Shown here: positions 31,951 to 40,976 of the stretch, one piece after another | Layout: each line of letters opens with the position of its first letter | Position numbering within the stretch: position 1 is the stretch's first letter | Position numbers and translations under genes: made by a program | The notes under the pieces: generated by a model | The model's database searches: none | The model's input: only the letters and a program-made list of their open reading frames with translations | Told to the model about the DNA's origin: nothing | From: Pseudomonas sp. MF4836 | GTDB taxonomy: Bacteria > Pseudomonadota > Gammaproteobacteria > Pseudomonadales > Pseudomonadaceae | Assembly: GCF_002018875.1 (NCBI RefSeq) | Contig: NZ_MVOL01000009.1 | Span: 124,001 to 188,000 of the forward strand | Length of the DNA stretch: 64,000 bases | Direction of reading: 5' to 3'

Positions 31951-32865
31951 ATGCGCATCGTTCCCCACCTGTTGGGCGCAGCTATCGCTGCCGCTCTGAT
32001 TAGCACTCCAGTTTTCGCAGCCGAACTCACCGGCACACTGAAGAAGATCAAAGAGTCCGGCACCATCACCCTCGGACATCGCGACGCATCCATTCCGTTT
32101 TCCTACATCGCGGATGCTTCCGGCGTTCCTGTTGGCTACTCCCACGACATCCAGCTGAAAATCGTCGAAGCCATCAAGAAAGACCTCGACATGCCGGATC
32201 TCAAGGTCAAGTACAACCTGGTCACCTCGCAAACCCGTATCCCGCTGGTGCAGAACGGCACCGTGGACGTCGAGTGCGGCTCCACCACCAACAACGTCGA
32301 GCGTCAGCAGCAAGTTGATTTCTCGGTAGGCATCTTCGAAATCGGCACCCGTCTGCTGGCCAAGAAAGACTCCACCTACAAAGACTTCCCTGATCTGAAG
32401 GGCAAGAACGTGGTGACCACCGCCGGCACCACCTCCGAGCGCATCCTCAAGTCGATGAACGCCGACAAGCAGATGGGCATGAACGTGATCTCCGCCAAGG
32501 ACCACGGTGAATCCTTCAACATGCTGGAAAGCGGCCGCGCCGTTGCCTTCATGATGGACGACGCACTGCTGGCCGGTGAAATGGCCAAGGCCAAGAAGCC
32601 GACCGACTGGGCCGTGACCGGTACCGCGCAGTCCTATGAAATCTACGGCTGCATGGTGCGCAAGGGCGATGCCCCGTTCAAGAAAGCCGTCGACGACGCC
32701 ATCGTAGCGACCTACAAGTCGGGCGAGATCAACAAGATCTACGACAAGTGGTTCCAATCGCCAATCCCGCCAAAAGGCCTGAACCTGATGTTCCCGATGA
32801 GCGACGAGCTCAAGGCCCTGATCGCCAACCCGACCGACAAAGCGGCTGACGACAAAAAGTCCTGA
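31951..32865 (+). CDS. aatJ: Glutamate/aspartate-binding periplasmic protein AatJ
   Basis: Solute-binding protein of an acidic amino acid ABC importer, 304 residues. Signal peptide MRIVPHLLGAAIAAALISTP with cleavage about VFA/AEL. The mature part is a type-3 binding protein (GltI family): LGHRDASIPFSYI near the start and VECGSTTNNVERQQQVDFS in the ligand cleft. GAGG precedes the ATG. A sigma54 promoter and AauR-type sites lie upstream, and a strong 3' hairpin follows, consistent with higher expression than the permease genes. Confidence 0.94.
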   Translation: MRIVPHLLGAAIAAALISTPVFAAELTGTLKKIKESGTITLGHRDASIPFSYIADASGVPVGYSHDIQLKIVEAIKKDLDMPDLKVKYNLVTSQTRIPLVQNGTVDVECGSTTNNVERQQQVDFSVGIFEIGTRLLAKKDSTYKDFPDLKGKNVVTTAGTTSERILKSMNADKQMGMNVISAKDHGESFNMLESGRAVAFMMDDALLAGEMAKAKKPTDWAVTGTAQSYEIYGCMVRKGDAPFKKAVDDAIVATYKSGEINKIYDKWFQSPIPPKGLNLMFPMSDELKALIANPTDKAADDKKS

Positions 32866-32884
32866 TTCCTGACTAACCTTACAT

Positions 32885-32909
32885 CCTGAAGGGGCCCCGC
32901 CCCTTCAGG
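32885..32909 (+). other. Strong 3' hairpin after aatJ
   Basis: CCTGAAGGGGC and GCCCCTTCAGG form a perfect 11-bp stem with a CCC loop. No T-run follows and the permease genes lie downstream on the same strand. Such elements after binding-protein genes often block 3' decay and raise their share of the message. Confidence 0.75.
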
Positions 32910-33057
32910 AGTCTGTCACTACCTGCTGGCATTTTTTGGAAACACTCGAACCGGTGGTTGTCGAGCCGATCGTGTGTGCCTGATCTTCAACATCAGGCGG
33001 GAAAGGATTCTCCCCAAGCGGGTGCTTGTACATCGATCGATCTGAGGGGAGACCCTA

Positions 33058-33804
33058 ATGAATTACAACTGGGACTGGGGCGTGTTCTTCAAGTCCACCG
33101 GCGTGGGCAGCGAGACCTATCTCGACTGGTTCATTTCCGGCCTGGGCTGGACCATCGCCATTGCCGTGGTGGCCTGGATCATCGCGCTGACACTGGGCTC
33201 GGTGCTCGGGGTCATGCGTACCGTGCCGAATCGCCTGGTATCGGGGATCGCCACGGTTTACGTGGAGCTCTTCCGTAACGTACCGCTGCTGGTTCAGCTG
33301 TTTATCTGGTACTTCCTGGTACCCGACCTGCTGCCGCAAAACCTCCAGGACTGGTACAAACAGGACCTCAACCCGACGACGTCGGCGTACCTGAGCGTGG
33401 TCGTGTGCCTGGGCCTGTTTACCGCCGCCCGGGTCTGCGAACAAGTGCGTACCGGTATCCAGGCGCTGCCACGGGGCCAGGAATCCGCCGCTCGTGCCAT
33501 GGGCTTCAAGCTGCCGCAGATCTACTGGAACGTGCTGCTACCCCAGGCCTATCGGATCATTATTCCGCCGCTCACCTCGGAATTCCTCAACGTCTTCAAG
33601 AACTCCTCCGTGGCGTCCTTGATCGGCCTGATGGAATTGCTGGCGCAGACCAAACAGACCGCCGAGTTTTCCGCCAACCTGTTTGAAGCCTTCACCCTGG
33701 CCACCCTGATCTACTTCACCCTGAACATGAGCCTGATGCTGCTGATGCGCCTGGTCGAGAAGAAAGTCGCAGTGCCCGGCCTGATCTCTGTGGGGGGTAA
33801 ATAA
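33058..33804 (+). CDS. aatQ: Acidic amino acid ABC transporter permease AatQ
   Basis: Inner-membrane permease of 248 residues (HisMQ type). It has five or so membrane segments and the ATPase-docking EAA region ALPRGQESAARAMGFKLPQ near residue 138. VELFRNVPLLVQLF is typical of the glutamate/aspartate GltJ subfamily. It is translationally coupled to aatM: the TAA shares a base with the next ATG. Confidence 0.94.
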   Translation: MNYNWDWGVFFKSTGVGSETYLDWFISGLGWTIAIAVVAWIIALTLGSVLGVMRTVPNRLVSGIATVYVELFRNVPLLVQLFIWYFLVPDLLPQNLQDWYKQDLNPTTSAYLSVVVCLGLFTAARVCEQVRTGIQALPRGQESAARAMGFKLPQIYWNVLLPQAYRIIIPPLTSEFLNVFKNSSVASLIGLMELLAQTKQTAEFSANLFEAFTLATLIYFTLNMSLMLLMRLVEKKVAVPGLISVGGK

Positions 33805-34475
33805 TGGAATTTGATTTCAGTGGCATCGTCCCGGCCATTCCCGGCCTGTGGAACGGCATGCTGATGACCCTGCAACTGATGGTGCTCGGCGTCGTCGGCG
33901 GGATCATCCTTGGTACCATCCTGGCGTTGATGCGCCTGTCCGACAGCAAACTGCTATCGCGGATCGCCGGTGCGTACGTCAACTACTTCCGCTCGATCCC
34001 GCTGCTGCTGGTGATCACCTGGTTCTACCTGGCGGTGCCGTTCGTGCTGCGCTGGATCACCGGCGAAGACACCCCGATCGGCGCGTTCACCTCGTGCATC
34101 GTGGCGTTCATGATGTTCGAAGCGGCGTACTTCTGCGAAATCGTCCGTGCCGGCGTGCAGTCGATCCCCAAGGGCCAGATGGGCGCCGCCCAGGCATTGG
34201 GCATGGGCTATGGCCAGACCATGCGCCTGATCATCCTGCCCCAGGCCTTTCGCAAGATGACCCCGCTGCTGCTGCAACAAAGCATCATCCTGTTCCAGGA
34301 CACCTCGCTGGTGTACACCGTGGGCTTGGTGGATTTCCTCAATGCCTCGCGCTCCAGCGGCGACATCATCGGTCGCTCCAATGAGTTCCTGATCTTCGCA
34401 GGGCTCGTGTACTTCACAATCAGCTTTGCCGCCTCGCTGCTGGTCAAGCGTCTGCAAAAAAGGTTTGCCGTATGA
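33804..34475 (+). CDS. aatM: Acidic amino acid ABC transporter permease AatM
   Basis: Second permease of the heterodimeric channel, 223 residues, GltK-like. The docking region is SIPKGQMGAAQALGMGYGQ near residue 116, and YFRSIPLLLVITWFYL is the matching N-terminal motif. It overlaps aatQ by one base and aatP by four. Confidence 0.94.
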   Translation: MEFDFSGIVPAIPGLWNGMLMTLQLMVLGVVGGIILGTILALMRLSDSKLLSRIAGAYVNYFRSIPLLLVITWFYLAVPFVLRWITGEDTPIGAFTSCIVAFMMFEAAYFCEIVRAGVQSIPKGQMGAAQALGMGYGQTMRLIILPQAFRKMTPLLLQQSIILFQDTSLVYTVGLVDFLNASRSSGDIIGRSNEFLIFAGLVYFTISFAASLLVKRLQKRFAV

Positions 34476-35206
34476 TCTCTATCAAGAACATCAACAAGTG
34501 GTACGGGGACTTCCAGGTGCTGACCGATTGCAGCACCGAGGTCAAGAAAGGTGAAGTGATCGTGGTGTGCGGGCCGTCCGGTTCCGGCAAATCGACGCTG
34601 ATCAAATGCGTGAACGCCCTGGAGCCGTTCCAGAAAGGCGACATCGTGGTCGATGGCACCTCCATTGCCGATCCGAAGACCAACCTGCCGAAACTGCGTT
34701 CGCGGGTCGGCATGGTGTTCCAGCATTTCGAACTGTTCCCGCACCTGACCATCACCGAAAACCTGACCATCGCGCAGATCAAGGTCTTGGGTCGCAGCAA
34801 GGAAGAAGCCACCAAGAAAGGCCTGCAACTGCTTGAGCGCGTCGGCCTTTCCGCCCACGCCCACAAACACCCCGGCCAACTCTCCGGCGGCCAGCAGCAG
34901 CGTGTGGCGATTGCCCGTGCGCTGGCGATGGACCCGGTGGTCATGCTGTTCGACGAACCGACCTCGGCGCTGGACCCGGAGATGGTCAACGAAGTGCTCG
35001 ACGTCATGGTGCAACTGGCCCACGAAGGCATGACCATGATGTGCGTCACCCACGAAATGGGCTTCGCCCGCAAAGTGGCGGATCGGGTGATCTTCATGGA
35101 CCAGGGCAAAATCATCGAAGACTGTCAGAAAGAAGAGTTCTTCGGCGACATCAGTGCCCGTTCCGAACGTGCGCAGCATTTCCTCGAGAAAATCCTGCAG
35201 CACTGA
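34472..35206 (+). CDS. aatP: Acidic amino acid ABC transporter ATPase AatP
   Basis: ATP-binding subunit of 244 residues, GltL/GlnQ type. Walker A GPSGSGKST (about residues 33-41), signature LSGGQQQR (about 136), Walker B VMLFDEPTSALDPE and switch His VTHEMGF are intact. It completes the aatJQMP importer and is separated from the regulator genes by a REP pair. Confidence 0.96.
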   Translation: MISIKNINKWYGDFQVLTDCSTEVKKGEVIVVCGPSGSGKSTLIKCVNALEPFQKGDIVVDGTSIADPKTNLPKLRSRVGMVFQHFELFPHLTITENLTIAQIKVLGRSKEEATKKGLQLLERVGLSAHAHKHPGQLSGGQQQRVAIARALAMDPVVMLFDEPTSALDPEMVNEVLDVMVQLAHEGMTMMCVTHEMGFARKVADRVIFMDQGKIIEDCQKEEFFGDISARSERAQHFLEKILQH

Positions 35207-35229
35207 AACCTTGGCGCTTCCCTTGCCCG

Positions 35230-35362
35230 TGTGGCGAGGGAGTTCGCCCCCGCGGGGTCGCACAGCGGCCCCAGAACCTGCAACCGCGCTGTGCCTGACA
35301 CACCGCGATTACCGGTTTTACGACTGCTTCGCAGCCGAGCGGGAGCATGCTCCCTCGCCACG
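35230..35362. repeat. Inverted REP pair (REPIN/BIME-like)
   Basis: Left REP GTGGCGAGGGAGTTCGCCCC (35231-35250) and right REP GGGAGCATGCTCCCTCGCCAC (35341-35361) face each other around about 90 bases of GC-rich spacer with further complementarity. This is the REPIN form common in P. fluorescens. It separates aatP from aauS and may act as a weak terminator or mRNA stabiliser. Confidence 0.85.
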
Positions 35363-35428
35363 GGTTCCGCGCTCGACTGGAAACCAGAGCAGGCCCCTCG
35401 CCATGCTGGTTGACCCAAGGCATCTGTG

Positions 35429-37330
35429 ATGAAATGCGACCCCACTCTCTATCGCGCCGCGCCGCCATCACTCGCCGTGAAACCTCGCCTGATTCGCCAA
35501 CTGTTCCTGCCGCCACTGATCATTTTGCTGATGATCGGCCTGGGGTATGCCGGCTTTTGGGTCAGTGAGCACAACGGGGTCCGCAGCCTCAGCGAAAACG
35601 GCGAGCGGCAGCTGGAACTGCACGCCCGCGCCGTCGAAAGCGAGATCAGCAAATACACCTACCTGCCCAGCCTGCTGGAACTGGAATCCAGCGTTTCCCG
35701 GCTGCTGGAAGACCCGACGCCCGAACACCGGCAAACGGTCAATGATTACCTCGAAGGCCTGAACCGGCGCAGCCGCAGTCGGGCGATCTACGTGATGGAC
35801 ACCACTGGCCGGGTGCTGGCCACCAGCAACTGGCGGGATGTCGACAGCTACCTGGGTGAAGACCTGTCATTTCGCGCGTATTTCCAGAACGCCGTGCGCG
35901 GCCAGCCCGGACGTTTCTACGGCATCGGCAGCACCAATGGCGAGCCGGGCTACTACCTGGCCCATGGCCTGGAGGCCCAGGGCAAGATCATCGGCGTGGC
36001 CGTGGTCAAGGTCCGCCTCGAAGCCCTGGAAGAGCGTTGGCAACGAGCGCGCCTGGAAGCCTTTGTCAGCGACGAGAACGGCATCATCATCCTCTCCAGC
36101 GACCCGGCGCGGCGGCTCAAGTCGGTCCGTCCCCTGAGCGATGAAACCAAGGAGCGCCTGGCCCGCAGCCTGCAGTACTACTGGTTCCCGCTCAACGAAC
36201 TGGAACCCCTGGCCCGCGAACGCCTGGCCGAGGGCGTGGAAAAACTGACCTTCCCGGCCAACACCGAACTGGTCTCCGACGAACAGGAAATCAGTTACCT
36301 GTCCCAGACCCGGCCCCTGAGCGACACACCGTGGAATTTCACCCTGCTCACCCCGTTGCAGGACCTGCGCCGCGAAGCCATCAATCAGGGAATCCTGGTG
36401 GCGGTGGCCTTTGCCCTGGTGGCGTTCCTGCTGATCGCCTGGAACGAACGGCGCAAGGTGATCGCCACCCGCCTGGCCGCCCGTGAAGCGCTGCAGGAAG
36501 CCAACAATCAGCTGGAGCGTCGGATTACCGAACGCACCGCCGACCTGCGTGCCAGCAACGAACGGCTCAAGGGGCAGATCCGCGAACGACGCCAGGCCGA
36601 AGAGACCCTGCGCCGCGCCCAGGACGAACTGGTGCAGGCCGGCAAGCTGGCGGCCATCGGCCAGATGTCCACCAGCATCGCCCACGAATTGAACCAGCCG
36701 CTGGCGGCGCTGCGCACCTTGTCCGGCAACACCGTGCGCTTCCTGGAACGGGGAGCCCTGGACACCGCCAGCGCCAACCTCAAGACCATCAATGAATTGA
36801 TCGATCGCATGGGCCGCATCACCGCCAGCTTGCGCTCCTTCGCCCGGCGCGGTGACGACCAGGGCGAAGCCAGCCTGGGCAAGGCGGTGGACGCGGCCCT
36901 GCAACTGCTCAATGCGCGTATCGAACCACTGCCACTGGCCCTGCGCCGTCACTTCAGCGACGTTCAGCTACAGATCGACCAGACGCGTCTGGAGCAGATT
37001 CTGGTCAACCTGATCGGCAATGCCCTGGACGCCATGCAGGCGCAACCGGCGCCCGAGCTGTGGCTGGAAGGCGAACAGGTCGACGATAAATACCGCCTGC
37101 GGGTGCGTGACAACGGCCACGGCATCGACGCCGAGGCGCGCAAGCACCTGTTCGAACCCTTCTTTACCACCAAGCCGGGTGAACAGGGCCTGGGCCTCGG
37201 CCTGACCCTGTCGGCCAGCCTGGCCGCGGCCACCGGCGGCAATCTGGGTGTCGAGCACCCGGCCACCGGAGGCACCGCCTTCGTCCTCAGCTTGCCCCTG
37301 GTAAGCCCCACTCGAGCCGAGCCGCTATGA
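35429..37330 (+). CDS. aauS: Sensor histidine kinase AauS
   Basis: Inner-membrane DctB-type kinase of 633 residues that senses acidic amino acids. Membrane segments at about 28-47 and 312-333 flank a periplasmic PDC/Cache-type sensor; a coiled coil follows, then the phospho-His in SIAHELNQPLAALR, and the ATPase with NLIGNALDA, DNGHGID and GLGLGLT. ATG 35429 has AAGG at good spacing; an adjacent GTG (35426) is possible. It precedes aauR with a four-base overlap. Confidence 0.92.
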   Translation: MKCDPTLYRAAPPSLAVKPRLIRQLFLPPLIILLMIGLGYAGFWVSEHNGVRSLSENGERQLELHARAVESEISKYTYLPSLLELESSVSRLLEDPTPEHRQTVNDYLEGLNRRSRSRAIYVMDTTGRVLATSNWRDVDSYLGEDLSFRAYFQNAVRGQPGRFYGIGSTNGEPGYYLAHGLEAQGKIIGVAVVKVRLEALEERWQRARLEAFVSDENGIIILSSDPARRLKSVRPLSDETKERLARSLQYYWFPLNELEPLARERLAEGVEKLTFPANTELVSDEQEISYLSQTRPLSDTPWNFTLLTPLQDLRREAINQGILVAVAFALVAFLLIAWNERRKVIATRLAAREALQEANNQLERRITERTADLRASNERLKGQIRERRQAEETLRRAQDELVQAGKLAAIGQMSTSIAHELNQPLAALRTLSGNTVRFLERGALDTASANLKTINELIDRMGRITASLRSFARRGDDQGEASLGKAVDAALQLLNARIEPLPLALRRHFSDVQLQIDQTRLEQILVNLIGNALDAMQAQPAPELWLEGEQVDDKYRLRVRDNGHGIDAEARKHLFEPFFTTKPGEQGLGLGLTLSASLAAATGGNLGVEHPATGGTAFVLSLPLVSPTRAEPL

Positions 37331-38652
37331 ACCACGACCTCACCGTGCTGATCGTCGAAGACGACCCCCATGTCCTGCTGGGCTGCCAACAGGCCCTCGG
37401 GCTGGAGGACATCCCCTGCATCGGCGTCGGCAGTGCCGAGGACGCCCTGGCCCAGGTCGGCGAGAACTTTCCCGGCATCGTGATCAGTGATATCCGCCTG
37501 CCGGGTATCGACGGCCTGGAGCTGCTGACCCGCCTCAAGGCGCGCGATCGCAGCTTGCCAGTGGTACTCATCACCGGGCACGGCGATATCTCCATGGCGG
37601 TGGGCGCGATGCAGAAAGGCGCCTACGACTTCATGGAAAAACCCTTCTCCCCCGAGCGCCTGGTGGACGTTGCGCGCCGCGCCCTGGAACAGCGGGGCCT
37701 GGCTCGGGAAGTGTCCTCGTTGCGCCGGCAGCTGGCCGAGCGCGACTCCCTGGAAGGCCGGATCATCGGCCGCTCACCGGCCATGCAGAACCTGCGCGAG
37801 CTGATCGCCAACGTCGCCGACACCTCGGCCAACGTATTGATCGAAGGCGAGACCGGCACCGGCAAGGAACTGGTCGCGCGCTGCCTGCATGACTTCAGTC
37901 GACGTCACGCTCACCAGTTCGTCGCGCTGAACTGCGGCGGCCTGCCGGAGAACCTGTTCGAAAGCGAGATCTTCGGCCACGAAGCCAACGCCTTCACCGG
38001 CGCCGGCAAGCGACGCATCGGCAAGATCGAGCACGCCCATGACGGCACGCTGTTCCTCGACGAAGTGGAAAGCATGCCGATCAACCTGCAGATCAAGCTG
38101 CTGCGGGTCTTGCAGGAGCGCACCCTGGAACGCCTGGGCTCGAACCAGAGCGTGGCCGTGGACTGCCGGGTGATTGCCGCGACCAAGTCCGACCTCGATG
38201 AGTTGAGCCGCGCCAACCAGTTTCGCAGCGACCTGTATTACCGGCTGAATGTGGTGACCCTGGAGCTGCCGCCCTTGCGCGAGCGGCGCGAGGACATCCT
38301 GCAGTTGTTCGAGCACTTTTTGCAGCAGTCGTCGCTGCGTTTCGACCGCGCGGTGCCGGAGCTGGACAACCAGACCGTATCGATCCTGATGAGCCACGAC
38401 TGGCCGGGCAACGTGCGTGAGCTGCGCAACGTCGCCGAGCGCTTCGCCCTGGGCCTGCCGGTGTTCAAGAAATCCGGCAGCCACCCGGCCCAGGGCCTGG
38501 GCTTTGCCGAAGCGGTGGAAGCCTTCGAGCGCAATCTGCTGGGCGATGCCTTGCAGCGCAGCGGCGGCAACCTGACCCAGGCCAGCCAGGAACTGGGCAT
38601 GGCCAAGACCACGCTGTTCGACAAGGTCAAGAAGTACGGCCTGAGCCACTAA
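37327..38652 (+). CDS. aauR: Sigma54-dependent response regulator AauR
   Basis: NtrC-type activator of 441 residues. Receiver (1-120) with phosphoacceptor Asp in ISDIRLPG; AAA+ domain (about 145-370) with Walker A GETGTGKE and Walker B GTLFLDEVES; C-terminal Fis-type HTH (GGNLTQASQELGMAKTTLF). The sigma54-contact loop reads NAFTGA, with Asn221 instead of the first Gly of GAFTGA. The promoter elements before aatJ are its likely target. Confidence 0.93.
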   Translation: MNHDLTVLIVEDDPHVLLGCQQALGLEDIPCIGVGSAEDALAQVGENFPGIVISDIRLPGIDGLELLTRLKARDRSLPVVLITGHGDISMAVGAMQKGAYDFMEKPFSPERLVDVARRALEQRGLAREVSSLRRQLAERDSLEGRIIGRSPAMQNLRELIANVADTSANVLIEGETGTGKELVARCLHDFSRRHAHQFVALNCGGLPENLFESEIFGHEANAFTGAGKRRIGKIEHAHDGTLFLDEVESMPINLQIKLLRVLQERTLERLGSNQSVAVDCRVIAATKSDLDELSRANQFRSDLYYRLNVVTLELPPLRERREDILQLFEHFLQQSSLRFDRAVPELDNQTVSILMSHDWPGNVRELRNVAERFALGLPVFKKSGSHPAQGLGFAEAVEAFERNLLGDALQRSGGNLTQASQELGMAKTTLFDKVKKYGLSH

Positions 38653-38675
38653 CCCGACCCAAGCGAGATATACCT

Positions 38676-39014
38676 GTGGATCTATTGCTCAAAGCTGCAC
38701 TGGGCGCTGGCGTGGTGCTGATCCTGGCCGCCCTGGCGAAAACCCGGAATTACTACATCGCCGGGTTGGTGCCGCTGTTTCCGACCTTCGCCCTGATCGC
38801 CCATTACATCGTCGGCAAGGGCCGTTCGGTGGAAGACCTGAAGACCACCATCGTCTTTGGCATGTGGTCGATCATTCCGTACTTCGTGTACCTGGCGACG
38901 CTGTACGTGATGGTCGACCGCCTGCGCCTCGAAGCCTCCCTGGCCGTGGCCGCCGTGGCCTGGCTGATGGCCGCGACGGTCCTGGTCAGCGTCTGGGTCC
39001 GCCTGCACGCCTGA
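38676..39014 (+). CDS. glpM: GlpM-family membrane protein
   Basis: Inner-membrane protein of 112 residues, four hydrophobic segments. KTRNYYIAGLVPLFPTFALI near residue 22 is characteristic of the GlpM family, first noted beside glpD in P. aeruginosa and linked there to alginate production. Its function is not established. It starts at GTG with GAGA upstream, 24 bases after aauR. Confidence 0.78.
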   Translation: MDLLLKAALGAGVVLILAALAKTRNYYIAGLVPLFPTFALIAHYIVGKGRSVEDLKTTIVFGMWSIIPYFVYLATLYVMVDRLRLEASLAVAAVAWLMAATVLVSVWVRLHA

Positions 39015-39162
39015 CCTGTCGCCGCTGCCGAGCCCGCGAGGCTGCGCTGGCCGGACCTGGCGCCCCTCATCTGCCTGACACCCCCTCGGCGTTCATCCGG
39101 GCCTGCGGCAGCGGCTACGGTCCAGGCGCGCGTTCGAACGTGGCCCGGTCTTTGCAATTACC

Positions 39163-40146
39163 GTGGAAAGCCCGGCCGGTCTGCGTTTCAGCGCTGGCGG
39201 GGCGCTGCCATGGGTAAATCACACGTTGAATATTTTAGATCTCGACCACAGTCTGACCGCCCAGGAGGCCGTCACGCGACGCTTGGAAAACGGTCAGGCG
39301 CGGCGCCTGGACCTGCTGGACCTGGGCCCGAAACTGCGGCTCTGGTCCACCGAGCGCACCTACCGGCGCTTCAGCGAACGCCTGGGCCAGCGGCCCGCGC
39401 ATAACGGGCCGCAGCCGGAAATCTTCTTTGTCGGCTCCGGCGACTACCACCATCTGACCCCGGCCTTTCTCGCCAACCTGAAGGAGCCGGTGAGCCTGAT
39501 CCACTTCGATAACCACCCCGACTGGGTGCGACTGGCCCCGCGTCGGCACTGCGGCTCTTGGGTCAACCGCGCGCTGCAAATGCCCCACATCCAGCGCATC
39601 GTCACCCTGGGGCCGTGCAGCGAGGACCTCGACAGCCCGCAACTGCGCGGCGGCAACCTGGGCGCCTTGCGCCAGGGCAAGCTGCAGCTGTTTCCCTGGC
39701 AGCATGCGCCGTCCAAGGTCTGGGGCCGGATCGGCGATGGCGCCGGGCACCAGCAGCGGGAAAACCATCTGCACTGGCACAACCTGGTGGACCAGGACTG
39801 GCCCGGTTTCATCGCTCAGATGATCGCCGGCCTGCCCACCGAGGCGGTCTGGATCACCATCGACAAAGACGTGCTGGCCAGTGAAGACGCCGCGACCAAC
39901 TGGGACCAGGGCGGCATGCGCCTGAGCCACTTATTGCAGGCGCTGCGCCTGCTGGCCGAGGGCAAACGGGTTCTGGGCATCGATGTCTGCGGCGAATTTG
40001 CCGCGCCGGCCTTCAGCAACGCCCTCAAGCGCTGGGAAGCCACATCCGACCAACCGCCTGTCGAACGCTGGAGCCAGGCCGACCTGCTGCGCAACTCGGT
40101 GACCAATGAAGCGCTGATGAGCCTGTTCGAGGAGTTGTACCCGTGA
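39163..40146 (+). CDS. Arginase-fold (ureohydrolase-like) protein
   Basis: Protein of up to 327 residues with arginase/deacetylase-superfamily metal motifs: VGSGDYHHL (residues about 90-98), HFDNHPDW (about 114-121) and TIDKDVLASEDAATNWDQGG (about 227-246), which correspond to the GGDHS, DAHxD and SxDxD manganese ligands. The substrate is unknown; family members cleave arginine, agmatine, guanidino or formimino compounds. The start is uncertain: GTG 39163 is used, but homology-like sequence begins near NHTLNILDLDHS. It overlaps the first of two half-transporter genes by four bases. Confidence 0.72.
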   Translation: MESPAGLRFSAGGALPWVNHTLNILDLDHSLTAQEAVTRRLENGQARRLDLLDLGPKLRLWSTERTYRRFSERLGQRPAHNGPQPEIFFVGSGDYHHLTPAFLANLKEPVSLIHFDNHPDWVRLAPRRHCGSWVNRALQMPHIQRIVTLGPCSEDLDSPQLRGGNLGALRQGKLQLFPWQHAPSKVWGRIGDGAGHQQRENHLHWHNLVDQDWPGFIAQMIAGLPTEAVWITIDKDVLASEDAATNWDQGGMRLSHLLQALRLLAEGKRVLGIDVCGEFAAPAFSNALKRWEATSDQPPVERWSQADLLRNSVTNEALMSLFEELYP

Positions 40147-40517
40147 CCTTGACCGTTGTTCTGCTGGTGGCCTTTTCCATCGTCCTGGATGTGATCGGCC
40201 AACTCTGTTTCAAGCTCGGCCTGGACCGCCTGCCCGAACTCGAAGGCGGCTTTCGCCTCAATGCGTTCTGGGGCCAGGTATTCAATGCGCCCCTGCTCTG
40301 GTGCGGGATCGGCGCCTATGTGATCGAGTTTTTCGTCTGGCTCGAAGCCTTGTCCCGCGCGCCCCTGAGCCTGCTGTTTCCAGCCGCGGCCCTGGCCTAT
40401 TGCGGCGTGGTCCTGGCCGGCAAGGTCATCCTCGGTGAACACGTCAGCCGGCGGCGCTGGCTCGGCACCCTGGTGATCACCCTGGGCGTGATGCTGGTGT
40501 GCATCGCTAGTACCTGA
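40143..40517 (+). CDS. Small multidrug resistance/EamA-like half transporter 1
   Basis: Four-helix membrane protein of 124 residues (DMT superfamily). GQLCFKLGLDRLPE after helix 1 and a final helix ending VMLVCIAST are typical of SMR/ArnE-F-like proteins; it lacks the Glu14 of EmrE at the usual place. GTG start overlaps the arginase-fold gene, and a second half transporter follows 30 bases later, so the two probably form a heterodimer that moves the product or substrate of the enzyme. Confidence 0.78.
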   Translation: MTLTVVLLVAFSIVLDVIGQLCFKLGLDRLPELEGGFRLNAFWGQVFNAPLLWCGIGAYVIEFFVWLEALSRAPLSLLFPAAALAYCGVVLAGKVILGEHVSRRRWLGTLVITLGVMLVCIAST

Positions 40518-40547
40518 GCCTCTATTCACGATTGAAAGGAACCCTAC

Positions 40548-40949
40548 ATGACTTCAACCACCTCATCCGGCTGGCTCCACGAGCGCCTGGGCACCGTGGT
40601 GCTCTGGGCCCTGCTGATCGGCTTTGAAAGCGCCGGGCAGATCGCGACCAAGGTGGCCGGCGACCAACTGGGACAGATGGACTTCACCCTGCAATGGCTG
40701 CTGGCGGTGGCCGCCAACCCGGGGATCCTGCTGGCGATCGCCTGTTACATCGGCGCCTTTTTCGTCTGGATGCTGATTCTGCGACGCAGCAGCCTGTCCC
40801 TGGCCTTCCCCTTGAGTTCACTGGTGTTCGTGGTGGTGCTGCTCGGCTCCTGGCTGGGCCTGGGCGAGCAGATCAGCCTGCTGCACTGGGTCGGCGTACT
40901 GGTGATCATCGGCGGGATCGCCCTGCTGGCCGAGGGCGAGGCAAGCTGA
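40548..40949 (+). CDS. Small multidrug resistance/EamA-like half transporter 2
   Basis: Four-helix DMT-superfamily protein of 133 residues with a 15-residue N-terminal extension. Helix 1 contains GFESAGQIATK, where the Glu lies near the position of the essential EmrE Glu14. PLSSLVFVVVLLGSWLGLGE matches the second half of EamA domains. Paired with the gene upstream, with an AAGGAA ribosome-binding site. Confidence 0.8.
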   Translation: MTSTTSSGWLHERLGTVVLWALLIGFESAGQIATKVAGDQLGQMDFTLQWLLAVAANPGILLAIACYIGAFFVWMLILRRSSLSLAFPLSSLVFVVVLLGSWLGLGEQISLLHWVGVLVIIGGIALLAEGEAS

Positions 40950-40976
40950 AACGACGCTGGCCGCAGCCAGCACGCT

